A stretch of DNA of 7,233 nt from contig DATCOZ010000047.1 of assembly GCA_036564345.1 (NCBI GenBank), positions 1 through 7,233 on the forward strand. Direction: 5' to 3'. Source of the stretch: UBA6019 sp036564345. GTDB lineage: Bacteria > Chloroflexota > Dormibacteria > Dormibacterales > Dormibacteraceae. Shown piece by piece: positions 6,331 to 7,233 of the stretch (positions are counted from its first letter, which is position 1; every line of letters begins with the position of its first letter). The translations under genes were made by a program, and so were the position numbers. Below the pieces are notes generated by a model that saw nothing but the letters and a program-made list of their open reading frames with translations, did not search any database and was not told the origin of the DNA.

Positions 6331-6783
6331 CTAGAACGGAATCTCATCGGGATCGACGTCCCGCGGCATTTCCTCGGCCATCCCGGGCAGGTCGTCGACC
6401 GGTGAGGCGGCAACCCGAACCCCGGCGCCGGCACCCGCCCCGCGCGGCTCGAGGAACTCGACGTCGTTGGCAACGACCTCGGTCGCGCGGCGCTTCTGGC
6501 CGTCCTGGCCTTCCCAGGACCGGGTCTGGAGGCGACCCTCGACGTAGACGAGGGAGCCCTTGCGAAGGTAGTCGGCAACCATCTGTGCCAGGCTTCGCTT
6601 GCCGATGTTCCAGGCCACGATGTTGTGGTAGTCGGTGAACTCCTTGCGCTCGCCGTCGGTGCCCGACGTGTAGCGGTTGGTCGCTATCGAAAAAGACGTT
6701 ACGGGCTGGCCGCTCGGCGTATAGCGCATCTCGGGATCCTTAGTCAGGCGTCCGATCAACATCACTTTGTTCAGGCTTGCCAT
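6331..6783 (-). CDS. ssb: Single-stranded DNA-binding protein
   Basis: SSB coats single-stranded DNA in replication, repair and recombination. The 150-residue protein starts with the OB-fold signature MASLNKVMLIGRLTKDPEMRY and continues through VTSFSIATNRY, YHNIVAW and a GSLVYVEGRLQTRSW strand at about 88-102, with aromatic residues suited to stacking on DNA. The core ends near residue 115. A Gly/Ala-rich linker of about 20 residues follows. The last residues are DPDEIPF, the acidic tip that recruits partner proteins. The linker is short compared with E. coli SSB, but the length is within the family range. The ATG shares its A with the rpsF stop (TAATG), so translation is likely coupled. A strong purine-rich ribosome-binding site lies inside the end of rpsF. 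Stop is TAG. Confidence 0.97.
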   Translation of the reverse strand: MASLNKVMLIGRLTKDPEMRYTPSGQPVTSFSIATNRYTSGTDGERKEFTDYHNIVAWNIGKRSLAQMVADYLRKGSLVYVEGRLQTRSWEGQDGQKRRATEVVANDVEFLEPRGAGAGAGVRVAASPVDDLPGMAEEMPRDVDPDEIPF

Positions 6784-7226
6784 TACTCCTCGTCCTCCTC
6801 CTCGGCCCCAGGTTCGACCGGAGCCATAGCGTCTGACGCCGCCGCGGTGGTGGGCTCGGGCTCGTCGCCGGTGGCGGCCTCGGCCTCCGGCGGGGCAGGT
6901 GCCGCCGCCTCGCCTTCGGGTGCCGCTCCGGGCTTGAGGACCGGCTTCCGGACGATCAGGTGCCGGAAGACGGTGTCGGAGATCTTGAGGGTGGCCTCCA
7001 TCTCGGGCACCCGCGCGGGCTCGATCTGGAAGTCGGTGAGGACGTAGTGGCCCTCCTTGAGGTGGTCGACCTCGTAGGCCAGGCGCCGCTTGCCCCAGAC
7101 GTTGGTGTTCTGGATGTTGCCCTCGAGGCTCTCGATGAGCGTCTCGACGCGCTTGGTCACGTCAGGAAGGTCGGTCTCCTCGACGTCCGGACGGACGATG
7201 TAGAGGATTTCGTAGTCGCGCTGCAA
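6783..7226 (-). CDS. rpsF: 30S ribosomal protein S6 with a long acidic C-terminal tail
   Basis: S6 forms a heterodimer with S18 on the small-subunit platform. The core (residues 1-96) is recognisable from RDYEILYIVRPDV, the NTNVWGKRRLAYEVDHLKEG strand-turn and HYVLTDFQIEP, followed by a VFRHLIVRKP strand. Residues about 97-147 form an Ala/Pro/Glu-rich extension ending EEEDEE, longer than in typical S6 (about 95-130 residues in total). The start is uncertain. The first possible initiator in the window is TTG at 7226, but two sense codons precede it in frame before the window edge, so a start beyond the edge is equally possible. Stop TAA overlaps the ssb ATG. Confidence 0.94.
   Translation of the reverse strand: MQRDYEILYIVRPDVEETDLPDVTKRVETLIESLEGNIQNTNVWGKRRLAYEVDHLKEGHYVLTDFQIEPARVPEMEATLKISDTVFRHLIVRKPVLKPGAAPEGEAAAPAPPEAEAATGDEPEPTTAAASDAMAPVEPGAEEEDEE
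6786..6803 (-). promoter_or_regulatory. Ribosome-binding site of ssb, embedded in the rpsF acidic tail codons
   Basis: The last six sense codons of rpsF (for EEEDEE) read GAGGAGGAGGACGAGGAG, directly before TAATG. This gives AGGAGG about 10 nt, and a second GAGGAG 2 nt, upstream of the ssb ATG. It is the only clearly strong Shine-Dalgarno in the window, and with the stop/start overlap it supports coupled translation of rpsF and ssb. Confidence 0.8.
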
Positions 7227-7233
7227 TTTGGGT

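Overview
The window is a compact, high-GC (by eye about two thirds G+C) bacterial chromosomal segment. Every gene I can support lies on the minus strand. Read in the direction of transcription (from 7233 down to 1) the order is: rpsF, ssb, rpsR, a class V aminotransferase, serA, a DUF1015 gene, an FmdB-type zinc-ribbon gene, a thioredoxin gene, a D,D-carboxypeptidase gene, and a selenocysteine tRNA gene (selC). Gaps between neighbours range from a 1-nt overlap to about 20 nt. There is no room for an internal terminator or a conventional intergenic promoter, so the set could be one long transcript. No stretch over 300 bases lacks a gene.

Region by region: 6069-7226 is the conserved rpsF-ssb-rpsR block (30S subunit proteins S6 and S18 around single-stranded DNA-binding protein), without the rplI gene that often follows. 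Positions 2156-6066 form a serine-biosynthesis block: a PLP-dependent aminotransferase, a long-form 3-phosphoglycerate dehydrogenase with ASB and ACT regulatory domains, and a translationally coupled DUF1015 protein of unknown function. No serB is present. Positions 175-2144 hold three envelope, redox or regulatory genes: an FmdB zinc ribbon with a K-x-E-S repeat tail, a thioredoxin with a WCSPC active site, and a membrane-anchored penicillin-binding-protein-type carboxypeptidase. Positions 60-159 hold selC, whose 3' end (including the encoded CCA) is followed by a perfect 13-bp tandem copy of itself. Positions 1-47 contain no gene I can support.

The organism is a selenocysteine-decoding bacterium with peptidoglycan and high GC. 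The gene style resembles Chloroflexota, Dormibacterota or related Actinobacteria-like lineages, but this is an impression and I cannot assign a phylum from the sequence alone.

I see no mobile element, CRISPR array, defence system or clearly new multi-gene system. The points most worth following are the selC gene with its duplicated 3' end and atypical helix partition, the coupled serA-DUF1015 pair beside a missing serB, and the rarity of UGA stops (one of nine genes) in a high-GC segment that carries selC.
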